A DNA stretch of 58,716 nt from Saprospiraceae bacterium. Its GTDB lineage: Bacteria; Bacteroidota; Bacteroidia; Chitinophagales; Saprospiraceae. The DNA lies in contig JAHDHU010000011.1 of NCBI GenBank assembly GCA_020631135.1, positions 1-58,716 of the forward strand. Reading direction: 5' to 3'. The translations under genes were made by a program, and so were the position numbers. Of this stretch, positions 34,407-43,252 are shown one piece after another (positions within the stretch are counted from its first letter, which is position 1; every line of letters starts with the position of its first letter). The notes below the pieces were generated by a model. The model was not told the DNA's origin. It worked only from the letters and a program-made list of their open reading frames with translations, and made no database searches.

Positions 34407-34807
34407 AACATCAGCACATACAACTTGAGCCCAAAAAGAGGGGCTACCATATTATTACAAATGAAGTATTGTCTAAAATAGAATTGCCTCAAAATGGCAT
34501 TCTTCATCTTTTTATCCTTCATACCTCCGCTGGGATTTGTATCAACGAAAATGCGGATCCTGATGTGTTGACAGACTTTGAATCCATTTATAATCATATC
34601 GTTCCAGAAAATTTACCTTTTCTAAAGCACACCGTAGAAGGACCTGATGATATGCCAGCTCATATCAAAGCATCTATGGTCGGTAGTTCAGTGTCGATAC
34701 CAATTAGTAACGGAAAAATGATTCTAGGTACTTGGCAAGGGATCTACCTTTGTGAATTTAGAAATAGGGCTTCGGGTAGAAAATTGGTTGTTACTATTTA
34801 TCAATAA
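34400..34807 (+). CDS. yjbQ: YjbQ/UPF0047 family protein
   Basis: The 135-residue protein contains the family's conserved blocks: HTSAGICINENADPDVLTDF (near 47-66), HTVEGPDDMPAHIKASMVG (near 78-96) and GTWQGIYLCEFR (near 113-124). The His/Asp/Glu residues form the proposed metal or active site. Homologues show weak thiamine-phosphate-synthase activity, hence the name secondary thiamine-phosphate synthase, but the true role is unsettled. The start is GTG, overlapping the end of the DUF6089 gene by 7 bp. Confidence 0.92.
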   Translation: MVKHQHIQLEPKKRGYHIITNEVLSKIELPQNGILHLFILHTSAGICINENADPDVLTDFESIYNHIVPENLPFLKHTVEGPDDMPAHIKASMVGSSVSIPISNGKMILGTWQGIYLCEFRNRASGRKLVVTIYQ

Positions 34808-34894
34808 TTTAGGTCTCTTTGTTTTGTTGAGGACCTTCGCAACTTGAGCATACCAAGAATAATGTGGATATTGTGGCTCAATAGTACTCGCTAA

Positions 34895-35512
34895 ATGTCA
34901 TACATATTAGAAGGAATAATTATCGGCTTGGGCCTAGGAGTAATGTTGGGTCCAATTTTTATTGCCTTGACCCAAACTAGTATAGAAAAAGGAGCCTTGG
35001 CCGGATTGTTGGTCGGAACAGGTATCTGGATAAGCGATATTATCATCATTTTTCTTTCGTACTTTTTTATACAATCGATTAGAGATACGGTAGAAGGCGG
35101 GAATTTTCAGTTCTATGTAGGTTTGGCTGGAGGAATTGTTCTCATCCTTTTTGGAATTACTGCCATGGTAAAAAGTATTGATTTAGATATCCAAAAGCGT
35201 AAACACAGTTATCGAAATATGATTGGTTTTTGGCTCAAAGGATTTCTAGTCAACACCATAAATCCCTTTACTTTCGTTTTTTGGATCGGGATTATGTCAA
35301 CTCATTTAATCGGACGAAATGCTTCCAATCAAGAAGCTTGGCTTTTCTTAGGCAGCATCATGACAACAATTGTCTTGGCTAACTCTTTATTGGTATTTGG
35401 AGCTAAGGCAATCCGATCTCAACTCCAAAAGAAACATATTTCTTGGTTTTCCAAAATTTCAGGAATTGGGCTTATTCTGGTGGGAGTTTACTTTATTTAC
35501 ATTAGCCTCTAG
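34895..35512 (+). CDS. LysE-family exporter
   Basis: The 205 residues have six hydrophobic segments. The opening is the conserved [23 protein letters not shown] block (near 10-32), split here between the first two helices, and a [17 protein letters not shown] segment lies near 115-131. These mark the LysE/RhtB family of inner-membrane amino-acid or metabolite exporters; the substrate cannot be read. The gene is convergent with the GT2 gene, overlapping its end by 11 bp, and is separated from YjbQ by 87 bp. Confidence 0.88.
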   Translation: MSYILEGIIIGLGLGVMLGPIFIALTQTSIEKGALAGLLVGTGIWISDIIIIFLSYFFIQSIRDTVEGGNFQFYVGLAGGIVLILFGITAMVKSIDLDIQKRKHSYRNMIGFWLKGFLVNTINPFTFVFWIGIMSTHLIGRNASNQEAWLFLGSIMTTIVLANSLLVFGAKAIRSQLQKKHISWFSKISGIGLILVGVYFIYISL

Positions 35513-36230
35513 CCCAAAGATTGTATTTCAAAATACAATAAATAGCTCTGACACCATCTTTCCAATTAATCTTCTTACCCTCTTCATAGGTTCTGCCATA
35601 ATAGGATATACCCACTTCATAAATTCTCACATTTGACAACCGTGAGACTTTCGCGGTTACTTCTGGTTCGAAACCAAAGCGATTTTCTTGCAATTTGACA
35701 GATTTGATAATATCTGCCTTCCACATTTTGTAACATGTTTCCATGTCTGTCAAATTCAGATTGGTAAAAGCATTGGAGAGAAAGGTTAACCATTTATTGC
35801 CTATAGAATGCCAAAAGAATAAAATCCTATGGGGTTTACCACCAATAAATCGACTACCATACACAACATCCGCAAAATCATCGAGTATCGGTTTCAGAAG
35901 TAAGTTAAACTCCTCAGGATCATACTCCAAATCTGCATCTTGGATCACAATATAATCTCCCTTGGCTTCAGCAATTCCTGTATGTAGTGCAGCACCTTTT
36001 CCTTTATTCTGTGGATGTTTTTTGTATGTAATGCTGATTTCAGGATGGTCCTTTCGATAATTTAGAATTTTCTCTTCTGTATCATCAGTTGAACAATCAT
36101 TGACCACAACGAGTTCTTTTTGTATACCGGCGATAAGTTGAATTGAGTTAAGTTTATCAAGAATCGATAGTATTGTCCGGGATTCATTATACGCTGGGAC
36201 AATTATGGATAAAGTTTGCTGTTGTGCCAA
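35502..36230 (-). CDS. Family 2 glycosyltransferase, dolichyl-phosphate mannose synthase-like
   Basis: The 242 residues form one GT-A domain without TM segments. [10 protein letters not shown] (near 11-20), [10 protein letters not shown] (near 42-51) with the first Asp, [10 protein letters not shown] (near 95-104; DxD-like metal site) and METCYKMWK (near 158-166) match DPM1-like polyprenyl-phosphate sugar transferases. It would make a lipid-linked sugar donor of the sort used by GT-C enzymes such as those at 106 and 29119 in this window; that link is inference. It diverges from the reductase gene over a 39-bp gap. Confidence 0.88.
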   Translation of the reverse strand: MAQQQTLSIIVPAYNESRTILSILDKLNSIQLIAGIQKELVVVNDCSTDDTEEKILNYRKDHPEISITYKKHPQNKGKGAALHTGIAEAKGDYIVIQDADLEYDPEEFNLLLKPILDDFADVVYGSRFIGGKPHRILFFWHSIGNKWLTFLSNAFTNLNLTDMETCYKMWKADIIKSVKLQENRFGFEPEVTAKVSRLSNVRIYEVGISYYGRTYEEGKKINWKDGVRAIYCILKYNLWARG

Positions 36231-36250
36231 TTGAAACTATTTTAAATTTG
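36221..36250 (+). promoter_or_regulatory. Candidate promoter of the ferredoxin-reductase gene
   Basis: GTTG (36221-36224) and TAAATTTG (36243-36250) are separated by 18 bp, matching the Bacteroidota -33 TTG / -7 TAnnTTTG pattern. The ATG follows 20 bp downstream. Confidence 0.5.
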
Positions 36251-36269
36251 CCGCTAAATTAAGAAAGAG

Positions 36270-37376
36270 ATGAGTAGTAGTTTTCACAAACTCAAAGTTG
36301 TAAAAGTTATCAAAGAAACAAAAGACGCTGTTTCACTTTTTTTTGACACAACTTCGACATTAGAAAATAGCTTTAATTATCAGGCTGGTCAATATTTGAC
36401 TTTAAAGTTTGATTTAAATGGGGCTGAAGTACGTAGAGCTTATTCTATTAATACGGCTCCTTTTGAAAAAGAAATGTCCGTAACTGTCAAGAGAGTTAAA
36501 AATGGACTTGTTTCTAATCACATCAATGATAAAATATCTGAAGGGGACGAGATTGAAGTTATGGAGCCTTTAGGAAAGTTTACACTCAAGTTAGATCACG
36601 ATAATAAAAATGATTATTATTTGTTCGCAGGAGGAAGTGGCATTACACCAATGATGTCCATCATCAAAACAGTGCTTGAAGAAGAACCAAAAAGCAATCT
36701 CCATTTAATTTATGGTAATCAAGATGAAGAGAATATCATATTTAAGGATCAATTGGATAGACTTTTACAATCTTATCAAGGTCAATTAAGTGTCAGACAC
36801 ATCTTAAACAATCCAAAAACCGAAAAAGCTGGTGGTTTGGGTGGTTTTTTTGGTAAAAAGAAAACCACTTGGAATGGATGGAGTGGATTCATTGATAGAT
36901 CTAAGGTGGCCCAATTTTTAGAAGAAAATCCTACAAGAGGAACCAAATCTAAATATCTAATTTGTGGCCCTAGCGCCATGATGGATATGGTTAAACTTGG
37001 ACTCCAAGCTAATGGAGTATCTGAGAAAGATATATTGATCGAATATTTTTCTAGCCCTAAATCTGAAGCTAAGAATGTGACACAATCCGCATCTGATGGA
37101 GCTAAAAAACTAAAAGTAACCTTAGAAAGCAATCAATACGAATTGGTCATAAATGATAATACAACCATTTTAGATGCGATGATCAATGCAGGCAACGAAC
37201 CTCCTTTTTCTTGTACCAGCGGTGCTTGTTCTACTTGCATTGCCAAGGTAACCAAAGGGACAGTTTCGATGGATGCTTGTTTCGCTCTCGATGATGATGA
37301 AGTAGAAGATGGATTTATATTAACATGTCAAGCTCATCCTACCTCAGAGGAGGTAGAATTATCTTATGATGTCTAG
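36270..37376 (+). CDS. FAD/NAD(P) oxidoreductase with C-terminal [2Fe-2S] ferredoxin domain (PaaE/Hmp-reductase-like)
   Basis: The 368 residues comprise an FAD-binding barrel with RAYSINTAP (near 53-61), an NAD(P)-binding domain with [14 protein letters not shown] (near 118-131) and [10 protein letters not shown] (near 233), and a plant-type ferredoxin domain. The latter has CTSGACSTC (near 315-323) and a fourth Cys in ILTCQAHP (near 354). Together they make a reductase that passes electrons from NAD(P)H to a partner oxygenase or desaturase. The layout equals PaaE, but no phenylacetate genes are present, so the partner is unknown. A Gly/Lys-rich insert ([11 protein letters not shown], near 192) breaks the NAD domain. 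Confidence 0.88.
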   Translation: MSSSFHKLKVVKVIKETKDAVSLFFDTTSTLENSFNYQAGQYLTLKFDLNGAEVRRAYSINTAPFEKEMSVTVKRVKNGLVSNHINDKISEGDEIEVMEPLGKFTLKLDHDNKNDYYLFAGGSGITPMMSIIKTVLEEEPKSNLHLIYGNQDEENIIFKDQLDRLLQSYQGQLSVRHILNNPKTEKAGGLGGFFGKKKTTWNGWSGFIDRSKVAQFLEENPTRGTKSKYLICGPSAMMDMVKLGLQANGVSEKDILIEYFSSPKSEAKNVTQSASDGAKKLKVTLESNQYELVINDNTTILDAMINAGNEPPFSCTSGACSTCIAKVTKGTVSMDACFALDDDEVEDGFILTCQAHPTSEEVELSYDV

Positions 37377-37382
37377 CTGGTT

Positions 37383-37400
37383 TCGCATTCGCGAATGCGA
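37383..37400. repeat. Dispersed palindrome, copy 3 (intergenic, longest)
   Basis: TCGCATTCGCGAATGCGA, a perfect 18-bp palindrome, fills most of the 29-bp gap between two converging genes. It could form a hairpin in either transcript. Confidence 0.8.
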
Positions 37401-37405
37401 TGAGA

Positions 37406-37846
37406 TCACCATTGCATATATCCGAATAAATTAGCTATGAAGAGTAGAAAATAGATGATTGCGAAGGAGATAAAAAGAAAGTTCATACCTATCTCACCAA
37501 TTTTCAATATCGGTTCGTTAGGAATTTCGTACATCGGATAATAAGCAAATTGTGTCACAAGTTTTCCAATCCAATACAAGGCGATTAATCCGGTCATGCC
37601 AACAGCCAGTCCTGTTTGGTTTTTAAGTTCTTCTGTACACAACAAGGCAATTAATCCAAAGGAGAAATTGAGTCCAACAATATATCTTCCATAAGTCTTG
37701 ACAATCTCTTGATTGAGTGGTTTGAGTTGTTTTACATCTTCGTACCAGTCGAAAACACGGTGTCTGATGTATGGATAAACGAGCGCCGTGAAAATTTGAC
37801 CAATGCCTCCAAATATGATTATCCAATCAGGTATATCAAGTTTCAT
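37406..37846 (-). CDS. Small integral membrane protein of unknown function
   Basis: The 146 residues contain four hydrophobic segments (about 8-25, 52-70, 75-95 and 118-142) separated by short charged loops, including VKTYGRYIVGLN near 48. No catalytic motif and no family I can name with confidence. Composition and codon use look normal for the window, and the reading frame fills the space between the convergent reductase gene and the amidotransferase gene. It is probably an inner-membrane protein. Confidence 0.65.
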   Translation of the reverse strand: MKLDIPDWIIIFGGIGQIFTALVYPYIRHRVFDWYEDVKQLKPLNQEIVKTYGRYIVGLNFSFGLIALLCTEELKNQTGLAVGMTGLIALYWIGKLVTQFAYYPMYEIPNEPILKIGEIGMNFLFISFAIIYFLLFIANLFGYMQW

Positions 37847-37949
37847 AAGCTTTGAAAATAAAACAAATGTCTAGAATATTAGTTGCTCAAATGTGAGCAT
37901 TATCAGCATTCCTGTTTCGAATTATAAGATAAAGGATGCTTAACTCAAG

Positions 37950-38525
37950 CTATGCAAGTTTAAAAAAATTCGAGAGTATTCGCATTCCGACCTTGGTCAT
38001 GAAAGACTCGGGATGATATTGTACGCCATAAACAGAATCTGTTTTATGTTCTATTGACATGATCGTTCCATTTTCATCCTTGGCAGTAATCAATAATTCT
38101 TTTGGAATATTTTCTTGATCAAGTACCCAAGAATGATATCTTCCAGCTTCGAAATCATCTCCAACGCCTTCATAGAGGATAGAAGGGGAGGAGGTTTTAA
38201 ATACTTGAGATTGTATTCCGTGATACACTTTATTTAAATTTTTTAATTTTCCACCATAAACTTCTCCAATGGCTTGCAAGCCTAAACAAACTCCGAAGAT
38301 TTTTTTTGATGATTTATAACGAGCTATGATATCCAGTAGTTTTCCAGACTCATCTGGCAGACCTGGTCCAGGAGATAAAATGATATAATCATAAGCTTCG
38401 ACTTCTTCTAAATAGATCTTGTCGTTATTAACCACCTCAATTTTTTGAGTTAGAATTTCTTCAATGGCATGGACCAAATTATAAGTGAAAGAATCGTAGT
38501 TATCAATCAGCAGAACTTGCTTCAT
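37950..38525 (-). CDS. Glutamine amidotransferase, anthranilate/aminodeoxychorismate synthase component II
   Basis: The start is taken at the ATG at 38525, so that the protein opens MKQVLLIDNYDSFTYN as in the family; an upstream ATG at 38564 would overlap the neighbouring gene. The 191 residues carry the class I amidotransferase triad: Cys80 in GVCLGLQAIGE, and His/Glu in QYHPESF (near 168-174). It supplies ammonia for anthranilate (tryptophan) or 4-amino-4-deoxychorismate (folate) synthesis. TrpG and PabA cannot be separated without the partner gene, which is not in the window, so no symbol is given. Confidence 0.92.
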   Translation of the reverse strand: MKQVLLIDNYDSFTYNLVHAIEEILTQKIEVVNNDKIYLEEVEAYDYIILSPGPGLPDESGKLLDIIARYKSSKKIFGVCLGLQAIGEVYGGKLKNLNKVYHGIQSQVFKTSSPSILYEGVGDDFEAGRYHSWVLDQENIPKELLITAKDENGTIMSIEHKTDSVYGVQYHPESFMTKVGMRILSNFFKLA

Positions 38526-38547
38526 AAAAAATAAATCGTAGACAATT

Positions 38548-39219
38548 TTATGGGGTGAGTTCAAAGGTAACCCAAATCGAATATCGACTGCTCAACATGT
38601 CTAAGGGCATGTCTTCCGACATCGAAAGCATCAATTCTGCATAATAAGAAGCATAAGCTCCAATTCCCAAATCAGTAATGTCATCGACACTAATAATTTC
38701 ACTTAGTTTCATATCAAGACCTTGAGCAATATAACTTGCCCTTTCTTTGGCATCTCTTATAGCTAATACTGCCTTTTCATCTTCCTCTTCAAAATCATGT
38801 TCTTTGGCTTTGTCCCAAACTTTTACTTTCGAAGCGAAATTTCTTTGAGCGGAATAATAGATGTCCTTGGATTCTTTGGAGCTTTGACATAAATACCTAA
38901 AAATACTTTTACGAACTCCAGTTTCTGATTCTCCTTTATAAAGTTTACTTAGATTATCTTCTTTTTCAAATTTTTTAAACGAAATACCTTTCTTTTTTAA
39001 GGATTGCTCGAACGCGTATTCTTGATCCTCTAAGGTCCTATAACCATTTACGGGATCACAATTATTAATATTCTCAACGAATTCGATTTCGACCATAGTA
39101 CCCATTTTTTCGGGACTATAACTATATTGACCCAGGACCCTTAAAACCGTCTTTTGGCTTCCGCCAACCTCGAGAAGTGCGAGGAGCAAAAACAACGTAA
39201 AACTTAAATGCCTTATCAT
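38548..39219 (-). CDS. SIMPL-domain (DUF541-like) secreted protein, divergent
   Basis: A signal peptide (about 1-21) precedes a SIMPL-like fold. It opens with a VLRVLGQYSYSPEKM strand resembling the corresponding RILGNASETFEATG of the neighbouring gene. It later has AIRDAKERASYIAQGLDMKLSEIISVDDI (near 151-180, quoted here as two parts: AIRDAKERASYIAQGLD and MKLSEIISVDDI), the hallmark helix-strand of the family. Function is unknown; homologues are periplasmic or outer-membrane proteins. Start and stop overlap by one base with the upstream SIMPL gene, so the pair is co-translated and probably arose by duplication. Confidence 0.72.
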   Translation of the reverse strand: MIRHLSFTLFLLLALLEVGGSQKTVLRVLGQYSYSPEKMGTMVEIEFVENINNCDPVNGYRTLEDQEYAFEQSLKKKGISFKKFEKEDNLSKLYKGESETGVRKSIFRYLCQSSKESKDIYYSAQRNFASKVKVWDKAKEHDFEEEDEKAVLAIRDAKERASYIAQGLDMKLSEIISVDDITDLGIGAYASYYAELMLSMSEDMPLDMLSSRYSIWVTFELTP

Positions 39220-39821
39220 TATTTTAATGCGAAGGTTACAGTGACATTATATTTTAATGTAGAAGTCTTCTGGCGACTTTCTTGTTTTTCATACTTTTTA
39301 GATGCGCTATCATCTATGTTAAGTATATCTCCGATTTCTTTTCCGATTTCTTTTGCAATGGCGGTCGCTTTTCTTTTGGCATCTTTGATTGCCATCAAAG
39401 CCATACGACTTTCATAGTTTTCATCAGGAGATTCAAAAACATATTTCGGGCTTTGGGTTTGAAAACCTTCAATTCCTAGTTTTAAAATCTCGTTGGCTTT
39501 GTCTTCTTTTACAGTTATCGTATAATTCTCGGTAAGTTTTTTAGAATTTCTGATCGCACTAAGATTTTCCTGAGCGGTTGAAAAATTTACACCGATTTTA
39601 GAAAACTCTTCTTGAACCTCTTTTCTTACATCATCTACAGATTTATATCGGATTTGCCTATACTCATTGGGCGCCACTTCGGAAACTGTAAAATTTAAGT
39701 TTACGCCTGTAGCTTCAAAAGTTTCGCTTGCATTTCCCAAGATGCGAATAAACTTTTCTGTGCTTTGACCAACCAAGGTAATAGAGACTAATAGAAACCC
39801 AAGTATCAGTAGATTTTTCAT
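39219..39821 (-). CDS. SIMPL-domain (DUF541) secreted protein
   Basis: A signal peptide (about 1-18) leads into a 180-residue SIMPL domain with FIRILGNASETFEA (near 24-37) and MAIKDAKRKATAIAKEIGKE (near 142-161), followed by a final strand TLKYNVTVTFALK. The family includes BP26/OMP28-type proteins and YggE; oxidative-stress or envelope roles have been suggested, but the biochemical function is unknown. It is 22 bp downstream of the ABC permease gene and may be co-transcribed with the exporter. Confidence 0.82.
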   Translation of the reverse strand: MKNLLILGFLLVSITLVGQSTEKFIRILGNASETFEATGVNLNFTVSEVAPNEYRQIRYKSVDDVRKEVQEEFSKIGVNFSTAQENLSAIRNSKKLTENYTITVKEDKANEILKLGIEGFQTQSPKYVFESPDENYESRMALMAIKDAKRKATAIAKEIGKEIGDILNIDDSASKKYEKQESRQKTSTLKYNVTVTFALK

Positions 39822-39843
39822 GGTATGTAAGATGTTTTTTTCT

Positions 39844-41187
39844 TTAATAATTATAACGTATCCACTTGGCCAACTCTTTAAAAGTTATTTTTTTACCATG
39901 CATAAAAATGCCTACTCTATAAATCCTACCTGCAAGCCAAATAAAGAACGCTACTGATAAGACCAATATTACAATAGAAAGTAACACTTGCCAAATTGGT
40001 GGATCAAAAGGCAGTCTTGCAGGCATTAGCAAAGGAGATGTCAATGGAAACAAAGATCCAAAGATCGCCAATCCACCATTTGGATTAGAAACTACCGGAA
40101 AAACCATCATAAAAGCAATGATGATCGGGATTGATATTGGCAACATAAATTGCTGAGCTTCTCCCATATCTTCTCCAATAGCCGAACCGACTGCAGCGAA
40201 CAAAGAAGAATAGATAAAATAACCTCCTAAGAAGAAAATGATAAATACAGGGATGATTAATCCCCAATTTAATAACATAACCTCTTGCATAATGACATTA
40301 AAGTCAAAGCCATCTTTACCTTCAAGTTGCTGAATAGCCTCTGCTGCTTGTGCCTGATCCATTCCGGTCAGAGTACTTGGGTCTGATCCAAAAATCGAAG
40401 TAGCCACAAATCCAATAATGGGTATTAATATCAACCAAATTAAAAGTTGTGTCAATCCTACTGCTCCGACTCCAATGAGTTTTCCTAGCATTAATTGGAA
40501 TGGCTTAACCGTGGAAACGATCACTTCAACAATTCTATTGATTTTTTCTTCCATAACCGATCGCATGACCATTCCGCCAAAAACGAATATCACCATATAC
40601 ATCATAAAACCCATCAAAAATCCTAAGCCAGTTGCCAAACCAACGGAAGTTTTACTACTTCTATCTCCTGCGACTGACTCGTCGTCTTCGTTGACGAGAG
40701 CATTTTCTAAGGTGACAGATGTTTTTAGTTGTTCGTATGCATCCTTGTCCAATGAAGATTGATCCAGCTTGTAATTACGAATAGATTTCGCAATAATGTT
40801 TTCTAATTTTTCGATGGTATTAAAACCAATCTTGTCTTTAGAATAGTAGTTTACATCAAAATTGGGCAATGTCAAATCCGGGATTGCAGGGATATGAACC
40901 ATCATATCAAATCCATCCTCTATGTACTTTTTCTTCAGATCTTCAACCTTATTGTCGGTATAATCGAAAATCAAAGTTTTAGATTTTAAAGGATAATTTT
41001 CTACTATTGCATTATCGTCGACAACTAAAATTTTCTTTTCAGAATTTTCAGCCTTCGAAGCAAGATATCCAGAGACAAATATTAGCAATCCAAAAGCCAA
41101 TGGAGTTAAAAAAGTTACCAGCAAGAAGGTTTTCTTTTTAACCCTGGTCAAATATTCACGTTGTACAATTAATCCTAGTTTTCCCAT
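39844..41187 (-). CDS. ABC-2 type transporter permease (NatB-like)
   Basis: The 447-residue protein has one N-terminal TM (about 22-45), a soluble extracytoplasmic domain (about 46-180) and a cluster of five to six TM segments (about 190-425). The N-terminus IVQREYLTRVKKKTFLL and the MEEKINRIVEVIVSTVKPFQ amphipathic helix (near 212-231) are typical of the NatB/YhaP group of sodium- or peptide-exporting ABC-2 permeases. It is 2 bp from its ATPase gene. The substrate may be sodium, a drug or a peptide; it is not resolvable from sequence. Confidence 0.88.
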   Translation of the reverse strand: MGKLGLIVQREYLTRVKKKTFLLVTFLTPLAFGLLIFVSGYLASKAENSEKKILVVDDNAIVENYPLKSKTLIFDYTDNKVEDLKKKYIEDGFDMMVHIPAIPDLTLPNFDVNYYSKDKIGFNTIEKLENIIAKSIRNYKLDQSSLDKDAYEQLKTSVTLENALVNEDDESVAGDRSSKTSVGLATGLGFLMGFMMYMVIFVFGGMVMRSVMEEKINRIVEVIVSTVKPFQLMLGKLIGVGAVGLTQLLIWLILIPIIGFVATSIFGSDPSTLTGMDQAQAAEAIQQLEGKDGFDFNVIMQEVMLLNWGLIIPVFIIFFLGGYFIYSSLFAAVGSAIGEDMGEAQQFMLPISIPIIIAFMMVFPVVSNPNGGLAIFGSLFPLTSPLLMPARLPFDPPIWQVLLSIVILVLSVAFFIWLAGRIYRVGIFMHGKKITFKELAKWIRYNY

Positions 41188-41189
41188 TT

Positions 41190-42086
41190 CTAATTTTCTA
41201 CTTGTTTGATGAATATTTCATTTAAGGTTGGCAATACTTCTGAAAAACTTTTTATCCGTATCCCTCTATCAATTAGAGCCCTTAGAAGTTCATTCGAATC
41301 ATGGCCTTGTGTTACTTGAATGGTAACATCTTTTGCAGTATCACTTACTATTTTAAAATCATTCGATTTTAAATCCTCTGGAAAAGAACCATCAAATTCT
41401 ATTTTAAAAAGGTTGTCTTTAAAGTTTTCTTTTATTTCACTGACTTTTCCTTCTAAGATTTTTTGACCCTGATTGATGAGGACGATATCCTTACAAATTT
41501 CTTCGACTTGTTCCATTCTATGTGTTGAGAAAACCACACTGGTACCTTCTTGATTCATTTTATAAATTTCCTCTTTAATCAAGTTGGTATTTAAGGGATC
41601 TAAACCTGTAAAAGGTTCGTCAAGAATGAGCAGCTTTGGCTTGTGCATTACTGTGGCTATAAATTGAATTTTTTGTTGCATCCCTTTGGATAACTCTTCA
41701 ATCTTTTTGTTCCACCAGTCTTTGTTATCAAATTTTTCGAGCCAATAAACTATAGCGCTTTTGGCCTCTTTTTTCTCCATTCCACGAAGTTGGGCGAGGT
41801 ACATCAATTGTTCACCTACACTCATTTTTTTATAAAGCCCTCGTTCCTCGGGCATGTAACCAATGTGTCTTGGAGAGTCCGCATTGATTTTTTCGCCATC
41901 TAAAAAGACTTCTCCTTCGTCTGCACCGGTTATAGTCGTGATAATTCGTATTAATGAGGTTTTACCAGCTCCATTTGGACCCAGCAGTCCAAATATGCTT
42001 CCTTTAGGTATTTCAAAGCTAACACCATCCACAGCACGATGGTTATGATACTGCTTCACCACATTACGTAGGGAGAGAATGCTCAT
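41190..42086 (-). CDS. ABC transporter ATP-binding protein (NatA-like)
   Basis: A single nucleotide-binding domain spans about 1-225. Walker A is GPNGAGKTS (near 35-43), the signature is LSKGMQQKIQ (near 138-147), Walker B is LLILDEP (near 158-164) and the switch His is in STHRMEQ. A C-terminal DUF4162-like extension (about 230-298) is typical of ATPases that pair with ABC-2 permeases. It energises the permease encoded immediately downstream. The two genes are separated by 2 bp and likely share a promoter in the 208-bp spacer 42087-42294, where I see no other feature. Confidence 0.94.
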   Translation of the reverse strand: MSILSLRNVVKQYHNHRAVDGVSFEIPKGSIFGLLGPNGAGKTSLIRIITTITGADEGEVFLDGEKINADSPRHIGYMPEERGLYKKMSVGEQLMYLAQLRGMEKKEAKSAIVYWLEKFDNKDWWNKKIEELSKGMQQKIQFIATVMHKPKLLILDEPFTGLDPLNTNLIKEEIYKMNQEGTSVVFSTHRMEQVEEICKDIVLINQGQKILEGKVSEIKENFKDNLFKIEFDGSFPEDLKSNDFKIVSDTAKDVTIQVTQGHDSNELLRALIDRGIRIKSFSEVLPTLNEIFIKQVEN

Positions 42087-42294
42087 TGATTTTAATTGTT
42101 TTGATCTAAAATAAATATCCGATTAAGGTAGACATTTTACCTTGTTTATCGACGGGAATGCAAAAATACTAGATGAAAAAATCAAAATAAATACGGTCGA
42201 ATTAGAGAAGTTTTAACAAAATTTTAGGAAATTAAAAATGAATCTTTAACAATTTCTCAAGTCTTAACTAAGAAATGAACAAACTAAACTTCAA

Positions 42295-42963
42295 ATGAAA
42301 CAGATTAAACTAGTCGCTGCAATCTTATTTGCACTGTTGTTTTCTAACATGAATTCCACACATGCCCAAATAAGCTCGAAAGAAGCTACAATGAGCCTAG
42401 GTAACAAACCAGCATTTGTCATTGATGTGGAAGGTGCCAACATAAAAATGGTCGAAAAGCAATGGAAATCTTTTATTAAAGATTTTGGGAAAGCAGAAAG
42501 AAATAAAAAAGCCAAAGAGTATTTTACCCTACAAACTAACATTCCTTCTTTAAATGGACCTGCTGATGTTTACATGAAAACTGAAGAAGGCAAGGATATG
42601 ACTCGAATTTTAATTTTTGTGGATAATGGGGAAAAATTTATTTCAGACGAAGACAGTGAAGCTGGTGCAATTGAAAAGTTTACATTGGATTTTGATATGA
42701 AAGTTCGAAAAGAGGTAGCTCGTGTCGCAATGGAAGACGGTGAAAAAGAACTTAAATCATTCAACAAAAATTTGACAAAACTGGAAAAGAAGAATACCAA
42801 ACTTCACGATGACATTGCCAAATTTGAGAAAAGAATCGAACAAGCAGAGGCCGATATACAACAAAACTTATTGGATCAAGATGCCGCAAAAGAAAACATC
42901 GAAATGCAGAAAGAAAAAGTAGGAGAACTTACCGAAGCTTATAACAATATTGGCAAAGGTTAA
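42295..42963 (+). CDS. Secreted coiled-coil protein of unknown function
   Basis: A signal peptide (residues 1-24, ending STHAQ) is followed by a beta-containing region (about 35-125, with a GNKPAFVIDVEGANIK segment) and a highly charged coiled coil of about 140-215 (Lys/Glu/Asp heptads such as FEKRIEQAEADIQQN). It is likely periplasmic and perhaps elongated. I recognise the overall type from Bacteroidota genomes but no characterised family. A strong terminator follows the stop, so it is probably monocistronic. Confidence 0.75.
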   Translation: MKQIKLVAAILFALLFSNMNSTHAQISSKEATMSLGNKPAFVIDVEGANIKMVEKQWKSFIKDFGKAERNKKAKEYFTLQTNIPSLNGPADVYMKTEEGKDMTRILIFVDNGEKFISDEDSEAGAIEKFTLDFDMKVRKEVARVAMEDGEKELKSFNKNLTKLEKKNTKLHDDIAKFEKRIEQAEADIQQNLLDQDAAKENIEMQKEKVGELTEAYNNIGKG

Positions 42964-42985
42964 GGTTTAATCCAAATTTGTTAAA

Positions 42986-43027
42986 AGAAAACCCTTGAGC
43001 CATTTTGCACAAGGGTTTTCTTTTTTT
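42986..43027 (+). terminator. Rho-independent terminator
   Basis: A perfect 12-bp stem AGAAAACCCTTG (42986-42997) / CAAGGGTTTTCT (43010-43021) with a 12-nt loop runs into seven T. It is a canonical terminator for the coiled-coil protein gene. Confidence 0.92.
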
Positions 43028-43158
43028 CCACAATTTGATTTATTCCAAATATTTTCGTTTTAACTAGTATTGATCGGGTTTGGGAAGGTGAATTCTCACC
43101 AATTTTATTTTTCCACACCGTGCTAGGTTTTTCCACATTCCTGTGCATGGTTTACACA
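43003..43158 (+). promoter_or_regulatory. Cluster of DnaA-box-like 9-mers upstream of dnaB
   Basis: Four exact matches to TTWTNCACA, all on the plus strand, lie within 135 bp: TTTTGCACA (43003-43011) and TTTTCCACA at 43024-43032, 43109-43117 and 43129-43137. An 8/9 match GTTTACACA follows (43150-43158). The first overlaps the terminator hairpin and may be incidental. The cluster may regulate dnaB or mark part of a replication origin. Confidence 0.5.
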
Positions 43159-43200
43159 ATTAGCTTATATATGTTAAAGCGTCAATGTTAACGGAACTTT

Positions 43201-43208
43201 TAGTTTTG
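43201..43208 (+). promoter_or_regulatory. Possible -7 promoter element of dnaB
   Basis: TAGTTTTG fits TAnnTTTG, 45 bp before the dnaB ATG, but no good -33 TTG is seen at the expected distance. Confidence 0.35.
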
Positions 43209-43252
43209 CATTAGCATTTACTTTAATACATCAATTTTAGCCTAATTCTATA

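Noticed and set aside
36270-37376. Calling the reductase PaaE with a phenylacetate pathway
   Set aside because: No paaABCD or other phenylacetate genes lie nearby; only the domain layout is shared.
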